A model generated the notes under the pieces. That model saw only the letters and a program-made list of their open reading frames with translations, searched no databases and had not been told where the DNA came from. From Candidatus Eisenbacteria bacterium (GTDB taxonomy: Bacteria; Eisenbacteria; RBG-16-71-46), in NCBI GenBank assembly GCA_020847735.1, contig JADLBL010000020.1:1-64000 (forward strand): a stretch of DNA of 64,000 bases, read 5' to 3'. The position numbers and the translations under genes are program-made. Of the stretch, positions 1-7,822 are shown piece after piece. Each line of letters begins with the position of its first letter. Position 1 is the first letter of the stretch.

Positions 1-1
1 G

Positions 2-232
2 GTTCAGCAGCGCCAGGTTCTGGAAACGATCGGGTCGAACTACCGCGTCACCGCGCGGAAGGCGCTCTACGACGCGAAGAAACCGTTCACGCTCATCAAG
101 GCGACGGGGTCAGATTCTGACTGGTGCGCCACTCTCCGAGACGTTCGAACTTGGATCCTCGAGAATCCCGACTTCTACATGCCGGCCTTCGAGTGGAGCG
201 CCCTCCCAAGCCGCGACAGGGCTGTCGCCTGA
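2..232 (+). CDS. C-terminal fragment of an unrecognised protein
   Basis: An open frame runs from the left edge to a TGA at 230-232 and gives 76 residues with a protein-like composition (for example ALYDAKKPFTLIKATG and a Trp/Asp-rich end). The start lies outside the window. I do not recognise the family; it has no visible Walker, zinc or membrane motif. It belongs to the less GC-rich accessory block and its codon use resembles the genes at 2577-7170 more than the core genes to the right. It may be the tail of another island gene. Confidence 0.5.
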   Translation, partial: VQQRQVLETIGSNYRVTARKALYDAKKPFTLIKATGSDSDWCATLRDVRTWILENPDFYMPAFEWSALPSRDRAVA

Positions 233-253
233 CACCCTCTTCGAGGAAGCGAG

Positions 254-466
254 CTAACCTTCGATCAGCTGACGCAAGTACCCTCGGAGGGAACGTTCGA
301 TGTCACTGCGCGGCAAGTCGAGCTTCCGAATCAAGCCGATGCCGTAGTGCCGAAGGATAGCGCGTTGGCTCGGGCTTCGACGAAGGGGTGCGCCGAGACG
401 CGGCAGCTTGGCGAGTTGCTTGATGATGGCCGCGACATCTGCGGGTTTCGTTGGTCTGTAGTACAT
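254..466 (-). CDS. Small hypothetical protein (70 aa)
   Basis: ATG at 466, TAG at 254-256. The product is basic, with no membrane segment, and has a plausible residue mix, with third-position GC similar to the other island genes. There is no Shine-Dalgarno-like stretch before the ATG, so the start is unsure and it could be the remnant of a longer gene. It converges with the fragment ending at 232. I do not recognise the family. Called mainly because nothing better explains the stretch. Confidence 0.35.
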   Translation of the reverse strand: MYYRPTKPADVAAIIKQLAKLPRLGAPLRRSPSQRAILRHYGIGLIRKLDLPRSDIERSLRGYLRQLIEG

Positions 467-718
467 AAGGGGAGTTGTGTGTAAGTGAATGTAGTTCGGC
501 CGGCCCGCATATCAGCGCGCAGGAACAATCGGTTCGCTCACGCGAGCGCAGATCCGCTGCCATCAGCGGGCGGGGTTCACCGCGAGGCGAGAGGTGCATC
601 GGCCTGGAAGGCTCGAACGTAGAGCGCGCATACTATATCACAAATACAGATTCTTGCAAGCAGTTCGCCTTTAGCGCGCTGACCGTCGCCGGTCTGTGTA
701 GTTGCCCCAGTGGCGAAC
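467..718. other. Non-coding gap in accessory block
   Basis: No convincing gene. The open frames here have unlikely compositions. An AT-rich patch near 630-660 stands out in GC-rich surroundings and could hold a promoter, but no clear -35/-10 pair was found. The AlbA_2 gene ends at 719, reading leftwards into this gap. Confidence 0.4.
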
Positions 719-1735
719 CTATCGCCATTTCGTCGCCGACCACGGCCTTCCGCCGGTCACTTGATCCATCCAACCACTGCGATACGTCGTCACCGATTTT
801 GGTCGCTCCTTCGGCGGGTCGGCACCCCAAAAGTGCCGGCCCTCGGCGTTCGTGCCAGTGGACTCAATGGAGGTCTCCACCGTGACGTGATCGGACTCGG
901 GCAGCGGGTCGAGGTGCATCCGCAAGTCGATCGCCTTCGCGGCGGCGATCTCCTCGACCGGCACCACGGTGAACCCCGACATCCGGATCCGGCCGGGGCC
1001 ATCGACCACCACCTCGTCGGCGCCATAGTGGATCGTCTTGGACTTCCGCTCACCCAGTGGCATCAATCCGCCGCGGAGGTCCACAAACCCACGAGGTTCG
1101 CCCCAGCGTGCTTCCATCGAGCACTGGTGGAGCGGCAGCACGAGGCGCTCGGGGGTCTGGGGGACGACGTACAGCGTGACGTCGACGCTCAGCGATGGTT
1201 CGTGTTTGTCGGTGAGGCCGGTTGCAGCTTTGGCTCGCAACACTTGGAGTTCGGGCACGCGCGCTCGCGGAACAAGCAACCGGATGAGGTCGGTGTGACG
1301 CGCCGAGCGGGTAGCCGTGCCCTCTCGCCACGGCACCTCCCACAACCCCGAGCTGTCCGTCGGATCCTGCCGGTGCTTGACGACGTATGGCGGGCGATCG
1401 GGCTCGAAGTAGAGAACGTGCACGCCCTCTACGATCAGGTGCTCCAGGCGTGGCGGGGAGGGATCAAGGAAGCTCGCCACCTGTGTCCACCAACGCGAGA
1501 ACTCCGGATCCTTCGGCAGCGCGACCGGCCCCACGCACTCCTTGATGCCGATGAGGACGAGGAATGGCTCTGTCCGAGCGGCGTTCGCCAGCCCCGCAAT
1601 GCGACGAGCGGCCTTTGCCGGCTCCACGAACGACTCCTTCAACTCGACCCGGTCGTCCTCGACGCGTCGGCCGGCGCGTGAGTCGTCGATGACCGCAAGT
1701 GCCCACGCTTCGATCTGCGCTTTCGACTTCGGCAT
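719..1735 (-). CDS. AlbA_2 (Schlafen-type) domain protein
   Basis: A 338-residue protein. Near the N-terminus E31-LKES and the stretch at 46-64 (IAGLANAARTEPFLVLIGI) match the AlbA_2 pattern of E-x-K, a helix ending in A-N, then a hydrophobic strand. This fold is known in Schlafen-like nucleic-acid-binding proteins and in several bacterial defence genes. The C-terminal 200 residues are not recognised. The ATG at 1735 was chosen over a longer frame to 1855 because GAGAGG lies about 6 nt before it. It follows the membrane protein gene at 1791-2492 by 55 bp on the same strand, so the two probably form one transcript divergent from the methyltransferase operon. A role in regulating or assisting that operon is inference. 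Confidence 0.6.
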   Translation of the reverse strand: MPKSKAQIEAWALAVIDDSRAGRRVEDDRVELKESFVEPAKAARRIAGLANAARTEPFLVLIGIKECVGPVALPKDPEFSRWWTQVASFLDPSPPRLEHLIVEGVHVLYFEPDRPPYVVKHRQDPTDSSGLWEVPWREGTATRSARHTDLIRLLVPRARVPELQVLRAKAATGLTDKHEPSLSVDVTLYVVPQTPERLVLPLHQCSMEARWGEPRGFVDLRGGLMPLGERKSKTIHYGADEVVVDGPGRIRMSGFTVVPVEEIAAAKAIDLRMHLDPLPESDHVTVETSIESTGTNAEGRHFWGADPPKERPKSVTTYRSGWMDQVTGGRPWSATKWR

Positions 1736-1790
1736 CGTGTCCTCTCGAGAATCGTGCGTCGCGACATCCGCGCCCTCGGCCGTTGAGAGA

Positions 1791-2492
1791 TCAGACGGCG
1801 TAGGTGTCGTCGAACTTGAAAGCCTTCCACAGCGTCTGCGCATCCTGAAGGGCATTGGCCAGGACTGCTTCCAGAGCGGCCTTGTCCTCTGCTGCGGGCG
1901 GTTTGCGTTCGGGGTGTTCGCCGTAGTGGAGCTCGAGCGTGGTGCGCCAGAACCGCTCTCGGATGAACCAGCGGGCGACCAACCGCCGTATCGAGGCGTC
2001 GGTGATCAGGACGAGCCGTTCGCGATTCTGGTCGTAGCACTCACGAGCTCTGTCCAAGTGCTCGAAGAAGTTGGCGGGGATCACCGCGTCGTTCTCCACG
2101 AAGTTGATCAGGGTCGGCAGCTGCGCACGGTAGAACCATAGGCTCTCGGCCAGCATGTCGACGAAGACCTCGCGCGACGCGGAGTCGTCAGCCGCCCTCT
2201 TGCGCTCGTGGGCATCGACGGCCGTCTGGGATGCCGCTTCCCAGCCCTTTCGAGCCGTCTCAGCCGCCTTGCGCCATCCCCTGACGGCAAAGTACCCGGT
2301 GACGACGAATCCACCGATGGTCACGAACCATCCCACGACATGTGCCGCGGTGATCCCGCCGTATGGAGCCTGGTGTTCGGCGAGAGCCACCCAAGCCGTG
2401 TCGTGAACTACGAGGGTATCAACCCGCAACGAGGTGGCCAGGAGCGAGTCCTTGTGCGCGACGACGCCAAGAAGCGAGTCAATCACAGACAT
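1791..2492 (-). CDS. Hypothetical protein with one membrane segment
   Basis: A 233-residue protein. One clear transmembrane helix lies at about 49-70 (rich in G, V, F), followed by a basic stop-transfer stretch and a long charged, probably cytoplasmic helical part. ATG at 2492 has AGGGGG about 5 nt upstream. It is the first gene of a leftward pair with the AlbA_2 protein and lies back to back with the methyltransferase gene (84 bp between starts). The family is not recognised. Its layout (short N-terminal part, single TM, helical cytosolic part) recalls membrane partners of defence effectors, but that is only an analogy. Confidence 0.6.
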   Translation of the reverse strand: MSVIDSLLGVVAHKDSLLATSLRVDTLVVHDTAWVALAEHQAPYGGITAAHVVGWFVTIGGFVVTGYFAVRGWRKAAETARKGWEAASQTAVDAHERKRAADDSASREVFVDMLAESLWFYRAQLPTLINFVENDAVIPANFFEHLDRARECYDQNRERLVLITDASIRRLVARWFIRERFWRTTLELHYGEHPERKPPAAEDKAALEAVLANALQDAQTLWKAFKFDDTYAV

Positions 2493-2552
2493 CCGGCCCC
2501 CTGACTGCCCTCACAGGACCACGTGATTGCGGCTGGAGAGGGCTGTCATTGC

Positions 2553-2578
2553 TTTGACTGCTGACGTTCGGCTAGAGT
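2553..2578 (+). promoter_or_regulatory. Possible promoter of the methyltransferase operon
   Basis: TTGACT at 2553-2558 and TAGAGT at 2573-2578 resemble -35 and -10 boxes, but the spacer is only 14 nt. If used, transcription would start beyond the GTG at 2577 and support the TTG at 2637 as the real start of the methyltransferase. Confidence 0.3.
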
Positions 2579-3602
2579 GCCCACGACTGGCACCGTTCGC
2601 CGCCCTAACCGCCGCTCCGGCAAGAGGCTCCACGAGTTGACGACTACCGCTCTTCCGCCTGCCCGGCCCGGACAGATCAGACGCCGCAAGGTCCGGATCG
2701 CCTACGAGACCACCTACGGCACGGCCTACTACGGCACGGCCGAGAACGTCTTGGGCGACCCGTGGTTTCAGCGGCGCTACGCCGGCAAGGTTCAGCTGAT
2801 CTTCACCTCACCACCGTTCCCTCTGAACCGCAAGAAGAAGTACGGCAACCTTCAGGGCCAAGAGTACGTGAAGTGGCTGGCCGACTTCGCGCCTCGATTC
2901 AGGGAACTGCTCACGGCGGACGGGTCCATCGTGATGGAACTGGGCAACGCCTGGGAACACGGCGCTCCCACCATGTCCACCCTTGCGCTGAAGGCGCTGA
3001 TCGCGTTCCAGGAGGAGGGCAAGCTCCAGCTCTGCCAGCAGTTCATCTGCCACAATCCGGCTCGTCTCCCTGGGCCGGCACAGTGGGTGACGGTTGAGCG
3101 GATCCGGGTCAAGGACACTTACACCCATGTCTGGTGGATGTCCCCGACGGCGAATCCGGCCGCCGACAACCGTCAAGTGCTGACGGAGTACAGCCCCTCG
3201 ATGCTGAAGCTCCTGAAGACGAAGAAATACAACGCTGGCATTCGCCCTTCCGAGCACAGCATCGGCGACGAATCGTTCTTGAAGGACAACAATGGGGCAA
3301 TCCCGGCCAACGTCCTTACGATGGCAAACACGAAGGCCAACGATCCGTTCCAAGTCTACTGCCGGAAACATGGTCTCAAGGGGCACCCAGCTCGGATGCC
3401 CGCTGGGCTCCCCGAGTTCTTCGTCAAGTTTCTCACGAAGCCTGGGGACATTGTCCTCGACCCATTCGGCGGCAGCAATACGACCGGTGCCGTGGCGCAG
3501 AAGCTCAAGCGCAAATGGGCTGCGATCGAGCCGGTACCAGAGTACATCGAGGCGTCTCGCGCGAGGTTCGCCGCACTGCGGATGCTGGAGCCGGCGAGGT
3601 AG
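2577..3602 (+). CDS. Site-specific DNA methyltransferase, beta class
   Basis: Probably methylates cytosine N4 or adenine N6 in a short DNA target. TSPPF (77-81) is the catalytic motif IV and DPFGGSNTTG (295-304) the SAM-binding motif I; motif IV before motif I defines the beta class. Length (341 aa) fits a solitary methylase. GTG at 2577 has no ribosome site; TTG at 2637 has AGAGG about 9 nt upstream and may be the true start, giving 321 aa without losing a motif. It heads a four-gene operon; the helicase starts 13 bp after its TAG. Likely role: marking host DNA so that the downstream helicase, nuclease and ATPase spare it. Target base and sequence cannot be told from this sequence. Confidence 0.9.
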   Translation: MPTTGTVRRPNRRSGKRLHELTTTALPPARPGQIRRRKVRIAYETTYGTAYYGTAENVLGDPWFQRRYAGKVQLIFTSPPFPLNRKKKYGNLQGQEYVKWLADFAPRFRELLTADGSIVMELGNAWEHGAPTMSTLALKALIAFQEEGKLQLCQQFICHNPARLPGPAQWVTVERIRVKDTYTHVWWMSPTANPAADNRQVLTEYSPSMLKLLKTKKYNAGIRPSEHSIGDESFLKDNNGAIPANVLTMANTKANDPFQVYCRKHGLKGHPARMPAGLPEFFVKFLTKPGDIVLDPFGGSNTTGAVAQKLKRKWAAIEPVPEYIEASRARFAALRMLEPAR

Positions 3603-3615
3603 GGGGGATTCCTCG

Positions 3616-4845
3616 ATGTCCGCTCCTTGGCACCTCGCCCCATCGCCACGCGGCTGGCAGAACGAGGCCTTGGAACTCTGGGCCAAGGACTATCGCGGAA
3701 TCGCCAGCGTGGTTACAGGTGCGGGCAAGACGGTCTTTGCCGAAATCTGCATGCTCCGGGTTCGCGAACGTTGGCCGTCCACTCGGTTCATCGTTGTTGT
3801 ACCGACCATCGCCCTGCTCGACCAGTGGTACATCAGCCTCACCGAGGAGCTTTCAGTCCCGCAGGTGGAGATCGCCACCTATTCAGGCGTTGGCAAGGCG
3901 GCGGAGCCAGCGCGAATCAACCTCGTCGTCCTCAACACTGCACGAACTGTCGGCCCGGAACTCGCGAAGGGAGTCGAAGCGTGCCTCATCGTCGACGAAT
4001 GCCACCGGGCGGGCAGCCCGATCAACGCGAGCGCACTTCGCGGAAGCTACGTCGCCACACTTGGCCTATCGGCGACACCGACCCGGGACTACGATGAGGG
4101 ATTCAAAGAGCACCTGGTCCCTGCGCTCGGGCCGATTGTCTACGAGTACGGCTACGAGCGGGCACGGACTGAGGGTATCGTCGCCCCATTTCGGCTAGTC
4201 AACGTGAAGGTCCCGCTCCTCGATCACGAGGCTGAGGAGTACAGCACACTCACCGGACGCGTGGCTCGGTTATTCCAGATGGTCAAGTCAGGGCGTGCCG
4301 ATCCGGATCAGCTGAAGCGCCTCCTCCAGCGACGCTCAGCCTTCATCGCGAATACACGCCTGCGCATCCCGATGGCCGCGAAGATCATCGACCAGGACAA
4401 GCGCCAGCGCGCGATCATCTTCCACGAGCGGATCGCCAGCGCGAACGCCATCGCTTCGCTTCTCCGCGCGCGTCACGTCAATGCGACTATCTACCACACG
4501 CGCATCGGCGAGACGATCCGACGGGAGAACCTGCGATTGTATCGCAAAGGCCTCTTTGATTGCCTCGTAACCTGCCGCGCGCTCGACGAAGGCATCAATG
4601 TGCCTGAGACGAGAGTAGCAATCATTGCGGCATCAACGCGAAGCACACGGCAGAGGATCCAACGGCTTGGGCGCGTGCTCCGACCGGCGCCCGGTAAGAC
4701 GTGTGCAACCGTCTACACTCTGTACTCAACTCGCCCCGAGCATCAACAGTTGCTCAAGGAGTCCGAACGACTCGGCGAAGTCGCTCAGGTGCATTGGGTC
4801 AAGGGAGGTGTGGCCGCGCGTGAACAGGATCCTGATCAACGATGA
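3616..4845 (+). CDS. Short SF2 (DEAD/DEAH-like) helicase
   Basis: A 409-residue two-domain ATP-dependent DNA translocase or helicase. Seen: Q-motif-like RGWQNEALELW (12-22), Walker A VTGAGKT (33-39), Walker B DECH (127-130), motif III SATP (152-155) and motif VI QRIQRLGRVLR (346-356). It lacks any fused nuclease, which sets it apart from type I HsdR and type III Res subunits, and is close to a bare RecA-pair core like the XPB/UvrB-type SF2 group. ATG at 3616 has AGGGGGG 8 nt upstream; a longer frame to 3292 only shadows the methyltransferase. Its last 26 nt overlap the next gene, which implies translational coupling. Confidence 0.9.
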   Translation: MSAPWHLAPSPRGWQNEALELWAKDYRGIASVVTGAGKTVFAEICMLRVRERWPSTRFIVVVPTIALLDQWYISLTEELSVPQVEIATYSGVGKAAEPARINLVVLNTARTVGPELAKGVEACLIVDECHRAGSPINASALRGSYVATLGLSATPTRDYDEGFKEHLVPALGPIVYEYGYERARTEGIVAPFRLVNVKVPLLDHEAEEYSTLTGRVARLFQMVKSGRADPDQLKRLLQRRSAFIANTRLRIPMAAKIIDQDKRQRAIIFHERIASANAIASLLRARHVNATIYHTRIGETIRRENLRLYRKGLFDCLVTCRALDEGINVPETRVAIIAASTRSTRQRIQRLGRVLRPAPGKTCATVYTLYSTRPEHQQLLKESERLGEVAQVHWVKGGVAAREQDPDQR

Positions 4846-5626
4846 GTGGTACGACCCAGTAGACACCGACGCAACCTACGAAAGTGCTTTCGAGGGCGTC
4901 GTAATGGGACAGGCCGCTTCCCTGTTCCCGGGGTACCGTGCTCTCCCATTCAAGATCATCGTTGAATCCGAGTACGGGTCCGCCCGGGCTGACTACGCGC
5001 TGATTGAGCGGGGCTACCAGAACTGGTGGGTGGTCGAGGTCGAGATGGCCCATCACTCGCTCCCGGGCCACGTCGCGCCTCAGGTGCTTTCCCTCGGGAG
5101 CGCGGTCTATGGTGCCGACGCCACTGACTACATCATGGGCAAGGCTCCTGAGCTGGAACGTGTACGCGTGCAGGAGATGCTCCGGGGGCTGGCGCCCAAG
5201 ATCCTTGTCGTCGTGAACCGGCCGGTCCCGGATTGGGCGCCGCACTTGCAGCCGCTCGGTGCCGAGCTGGCAAGCTTCGAGATCTACCGTTCGGCTCGGA
5301 ACCGGTACGTGTACCGGGTCGATGGGTTCTTGCCATCGGCCGGAAGCGAGCAGGTCTCGCGGTGCTGGCTCGAGCCAACTATGCCCTTCATGCTTCGCAT
5401 CGCTTCGCCAGGGAGCGTGCCGCTCGCGAATGCAGAACCCATCCAAGTCCTCTGGCAAGGGCGAGTCACGACGTGGAAGCGCGCTGCGGCACGCGACGCG
5501 TTGTGGCTCATTTGCACCGACCGTAACCCCCTCGATCCGGGCCGACAGTACGAGATGGCCTGCCTCGAAGAGGGGGTGCTACTGTTTCGTGAGACTCCGC
5601 ACCGTGCACCGTATGGAGGTAGGTGA
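4820..5626 (+). CDS. Predicted PD-(D/E)XK nuclease of the defence operon
   Basis: A 268-residue protein with no close family that I can name. A hydrophobic strand with D58 (RADYALI) is followed 15 residues later by VVEVE (E73-x-E75) in a second strand, with an acidic helix (E21, E25) near the N-terminus. This fits a restriction-endonuclease fold whose ExK is replaced by ExE, as in BamHI (D94, E111, E113). GTG at 4820 has GGGAGG 11 nt before it; upstream frame is antisense-like junk within the helicase gene. It overlaps the helicase end by 26 nt and its TGA (5624-5626) shares one base with the next ATG. Position between helicase and ATPase supports a cleavage role. The fold is inferred from pattern only. 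Confidence 0.65.
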   Translation: MNRILINDEWYDPVDTDATYESAFEGVVMGQAASLFPGYRALPFKIIVESEYGSARADYALIERGYQNWWVVEVEMAHHSLPGHVAPQVLSLGSAVYGADATDYIMGKAPELERVRVQEMLRGLAPKILVVVNRPVPDWAPHLQPLGAELASFEIYRSARNRYVYRVDGFLPSAGSEQVSRCWLEPTMPFMLRIASPGSVPLANAEPIQVLWQGRVTTWKRAAARDALWLICTDRNPLDPGRQYEMACLEEGVLLFRETPHRAPYGGR

Positions 5627-7170
5627 TGTCCTTGAAACTTCAGATCGGTCTCGACGCCATCTCGTCGTACCGGCGGCTCTCCTACTCGGCGTGGCACGCG
5701 CTCGCCGAGTTCGTGGATAACGCGACCCAGGCGTACCTGAACAATCGAGCCACTCTCGACAAGGTCTACGCGGAGGAGGGCGACAAGCTCGAAGTCTCAC
5801 TGACGTATGATCAGGAGGGCGGCCTGATTCGGATTGCGGACACCTCCATCGGCATGAGCTACAGCGAGCTGCAGGCGGCCCTCAAGATCGGGAATCGACC
5901 GGAGATTGCCACTGGGCGGAGCCGATACGGGCTTGGGATGAAGACCGCGGCTTGCTGGCTGGGCGACCTGTGGACGGTGCGAACGAAGAAGTATGGCGAG
6001 ACAAGCGAGTACTCGATCGAGGTGGACGTCCCCCGGGTTGCCGGCGGCGACGATGACCTGCGAGAGCGTGTGGCCTCGGGCTTCGCTCCCGAGAAGCACT
6101 ACACGATCATCGAGATCACGAAGCTCCACCGAGTCTTCCAGGGTCGCACCATCGGCAAGATCAAGAACTTTCTCCGTTCCATGTATCGGGAGGACTTTCG
6201 CCACAGCAGGTTGCGGCTGCTCTGGCAGGGCCAAGAGCTCACGTGGGAGGAACTTGATGCCCAGCTCCTGCGCTCGCTGGAAGACAAGATCTACAAGAAG
6301 GAGTTTAACTTCGAGATCAACACCAAGCCCGTTCGGGGCTGGGTTGGGGTCCTTGCCTCCGGAAGTCGTTCGATGGCTGGGTTCTCCATTCTGCACTGCG
6401 GGCGTGTCGTCAAGGGCTGGCCCGACGCGTGGCGGCCGTCGACGCTCTTTGGCCAGATCCTCGGCAGTAACGACCTGGTCAATCAACGGCTAGTTGGCGA
6501 AGTCCACTTGGATGCGTTCGAAGTCAGCCACACAAAGGACGACATCCTGTGGCTTGGCGACGAGGAGGACTTGGTTGAGGAGAAGCTCGAGCAGGAGTGC
6601 CGGGCCTACCGCGAGGTGGCTAGGAAGCATCGTGTCCGAGGCGGAGATCAGCGCGGGCCGTCCGAACTCGAGACGAAGACGGCCCTCGATGAGCTTCAGA
6701 AGGAGCTCGCCTCGCCTGAGATCATCGACACCATTCGACTCGAAACTGCGCCGGACCCCGACACCATCGAGCGTACGTTCAGGACCATCATCGATGCGGA
6801 ACGATCTAGAGAGGCCACGATTCGTGTCGAGATCGACGGCATTGTCCTGAAGGCCTATCTGACCGGAGATCACTCGGAGAACGATCCTTACTTCGTGTGC
6901 GACGCGACGCAGCTGAACGAAGTCGCGGTGGTAATCAACCGGTCACACCCGCACTGGACCCAGCTCTCAGGGCCGGGGAACGTTCTCAACTTCCTCCGCC
7001 ATTGCATCTACGACGCCCTGGCCGAACACATGGCACGTCACAAGAAGGCGACGATCCAGCCCGACACCATCAAGATGTTCAAGGATCGCTTCCTGCGGGT
7101 GCCGATGGAGATGGAGATGGGATCTGGCGGGGGCGGCGAAGAGGTCGCTGACGAGACGCCGGCCCCTTGA
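5626..7170 (+). CDS. MORC/MutL-like GHKL ATPase
   Basis: A 514-residue protein with a full Bergerat ATP-binding fold: N box AEFVDNA (27-33, E28, D31, N32), G1 box DTSIGM (72-77) and G2 box GRSRYGLGMK (97-106). Hsp90, MutL and MORC proteins use this fold as an ATP-driven clamp. The N-box and G-box spelling and the C-terminal part without any histidine-kinase dimer domain favour the MORC/MutL side. The C-terminus (about 330-500) is unassigned and ends in a glycine/acidic tail. ATG at 5626 follows GGAGG by 6 nt and overlaps the nuclease stop by one base (TGATG). Such ATPases next to methylases and SF2 helicases have been described as restriction-like systems in bacteria. Confidence 0.85.
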   Translation: MSLKLQIGLDAISSYRRLSYSAWHALAEFVDNATQAYLNNRATLDKVYAEEGDKLEVSLTYDQEGGLIRIADTSIGMSYSELQAALKIGNRPEIATGRSRYGLGMKTAACWLGDLWTVRTKKYGETSEYSIEVDVPRVAGGDDDLRERVASGFAPEKHYTIIEITKLHRVFQGRTIGKIKNFLRSMYREDFRHSRLRLLWQGQELTWEELDAQLLRSLEDKIYKKEFNFEINTKPVRGWVGVLASGSRSMAGFSILHCGRVVKGWPDAWRPSTLFGQILGSNDLVNQRLVGEVHLDAFEVSHTKDDILWLGDEEDLVEEKLEQECRAYREVARKHRVRGGDQRGPSELETKTALDELQKELASPEIIDTIRLETAPDPDTIERTFRTIIDAERSREATIRVEIDGIVLKAYLTGDHSENDPYFVCDATQLNEVAVVINRSHPHWTQLSGPGNVLNFLRHCIYDALAEHMARHKKATIQPDTIKMFKDRFLRVPMEMEMGSGGGGEEVADETPAP

Positions 7171-7207
7171 AATGTGGAGCCAGTCGTAACCGTCGTCTGA
7201 CGCCCAC

Positions 7208-7237
7208 CCTTCCGCGGAGCGTCACGATGCCGGAAGG
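7208..7237 (+). terminator. Possible terminator after the defence operon
   Basis: CCTTCCG (7208-7214) and CGGAAGG (7231-7237) can pair across a 16-nt loop and are followed by TTCTCTC. The stem is short and the loop long, so this is a weak candidate. It sits between the convergent ATPase gene and the membrane protein gene ending at 7277. Confidence 0.35.
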
Positions 7238-7276
7238 TTCTCTCGAAGAGGTGGTTGCCAGCAGGGCTGGGGCAAA

Positions 7277-7741
7277 CTAGTTAGCCGTCGTGTCCGCTAT
7301 CGCAGTACGGCGTGGGACTTGGGCGCTCTTCGCTCGCGTGACAAGGAACATGAGAGCCACTGTGAGTACTAGGCCCAAGGACACGCCCGCTCCGGGATCT
7401 CGGCTCCCATATTCGTAGATGCGCTGCTGAACGCTCGGCAATACCGCGAATCCGACCGCCATGCAGCAGCTCCAGATCGCTTGGCGCCGGGATCGCTGAA
7501 GTAGCGCAATCGCGCTCAAGACCACAAACACGCCGACTGAGACTTGGCCTCCCACCCGAAGTTGCCTGAAGTAGGATGCATCCGCGGCGGCTATCAGAGC
7601 CTGATGAACACCGTCGCAGCCTGGCCCCCCACAGATCTTTGACCAACTCGGTGCGGGCAGGGTGATTTCAAGGAACAGGCTTGCGAGGAGGAGGACAAGT
7701 ATCGCAAGGAGGATGGGGCGTAGTGATGAGCTAATATGCAT
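7277..7741 (-). CDS. Hypothetical four-helix membrane protein
   Basis: A 154-residue very hydrophobic protein with about four membrane segments: an N-terminal one, then two in the middle and one near the C-terminus before a basic tail. A Cys-rich loop (CGGPGC) follows the first segment, outside the membrane by the positive-inside rule. ATG at 7741 was preferred to an upstream codon at 7759, which would fall within the hairpin. TATAAT lies just before the ATG, so the mRNA may be nearly leaderless. Family not recognised; no link to the convergent defence operon is visible beyond position. Confidence 0.6.
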   Translation of the reverse strand: MHISSSLRPILLAILVLLLASLFLEITLPAPSWSKICGGPGCDGVHQALIAAADASYFRQLRVGGQVSVGVFVVLSAIALLQRSRRQAIWSCCMAVGFAVLPSVQQRIYEYGSRDPGAGVSLGLVLTVALMFLVTRAKSAQVPRRTAIADTTAN

Positions 7742-7744
7742 TCT

Positions 7745-7752
7745 GTAATTAT
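7745..7752 (-). promoter_or_regulatory. -10 box TATAAT before the membrane protein gene
   Basis: On the minus strand a perfect TATAAT lies a few bases before the ATG at 7741, within an AT-rich run that follows a strong hairpin. No good -35 is visible because the hairpin occupies that place, so the hairpin may double as a terminator of the upstream gene and as a regulator of this promoter. Confidence 0.4.
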
Positions 7753-7758
7753 ATAGCA

Positions 7759-7788
7759 AAGCGACGCGCTTCGCAAAGCGCGTCGCTT
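7759..7788 (-). terminator. Perfect 13-bp hairpin, likely terminator
   Basis: AAGCGACGCGCTT (7759-7771) and AAGCGCGTCGCTT (7776-7788) are exact reverse complements with a 4-nt loop. On the minus strand the stem is followed by an A/T-rich run, as in an intrinsic terminator for the lipoprotein gene ending at 7823. Confidence 0.65.
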
Positions 7789-7822
7789 GGAGAGTGGCCG
7801 TTGTGGCCGCGTGCAGTCCTGA

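Noticed and set aside
2577-7170. Classical type III restriction, BREX or DISARM system
   Set aside because: The helicase has no fused nuclease as in type III Res; no PglZ-type phosphatase or Lon-like gene (BREX) and no DUF1998 or PLD gene (DISARM) is present.
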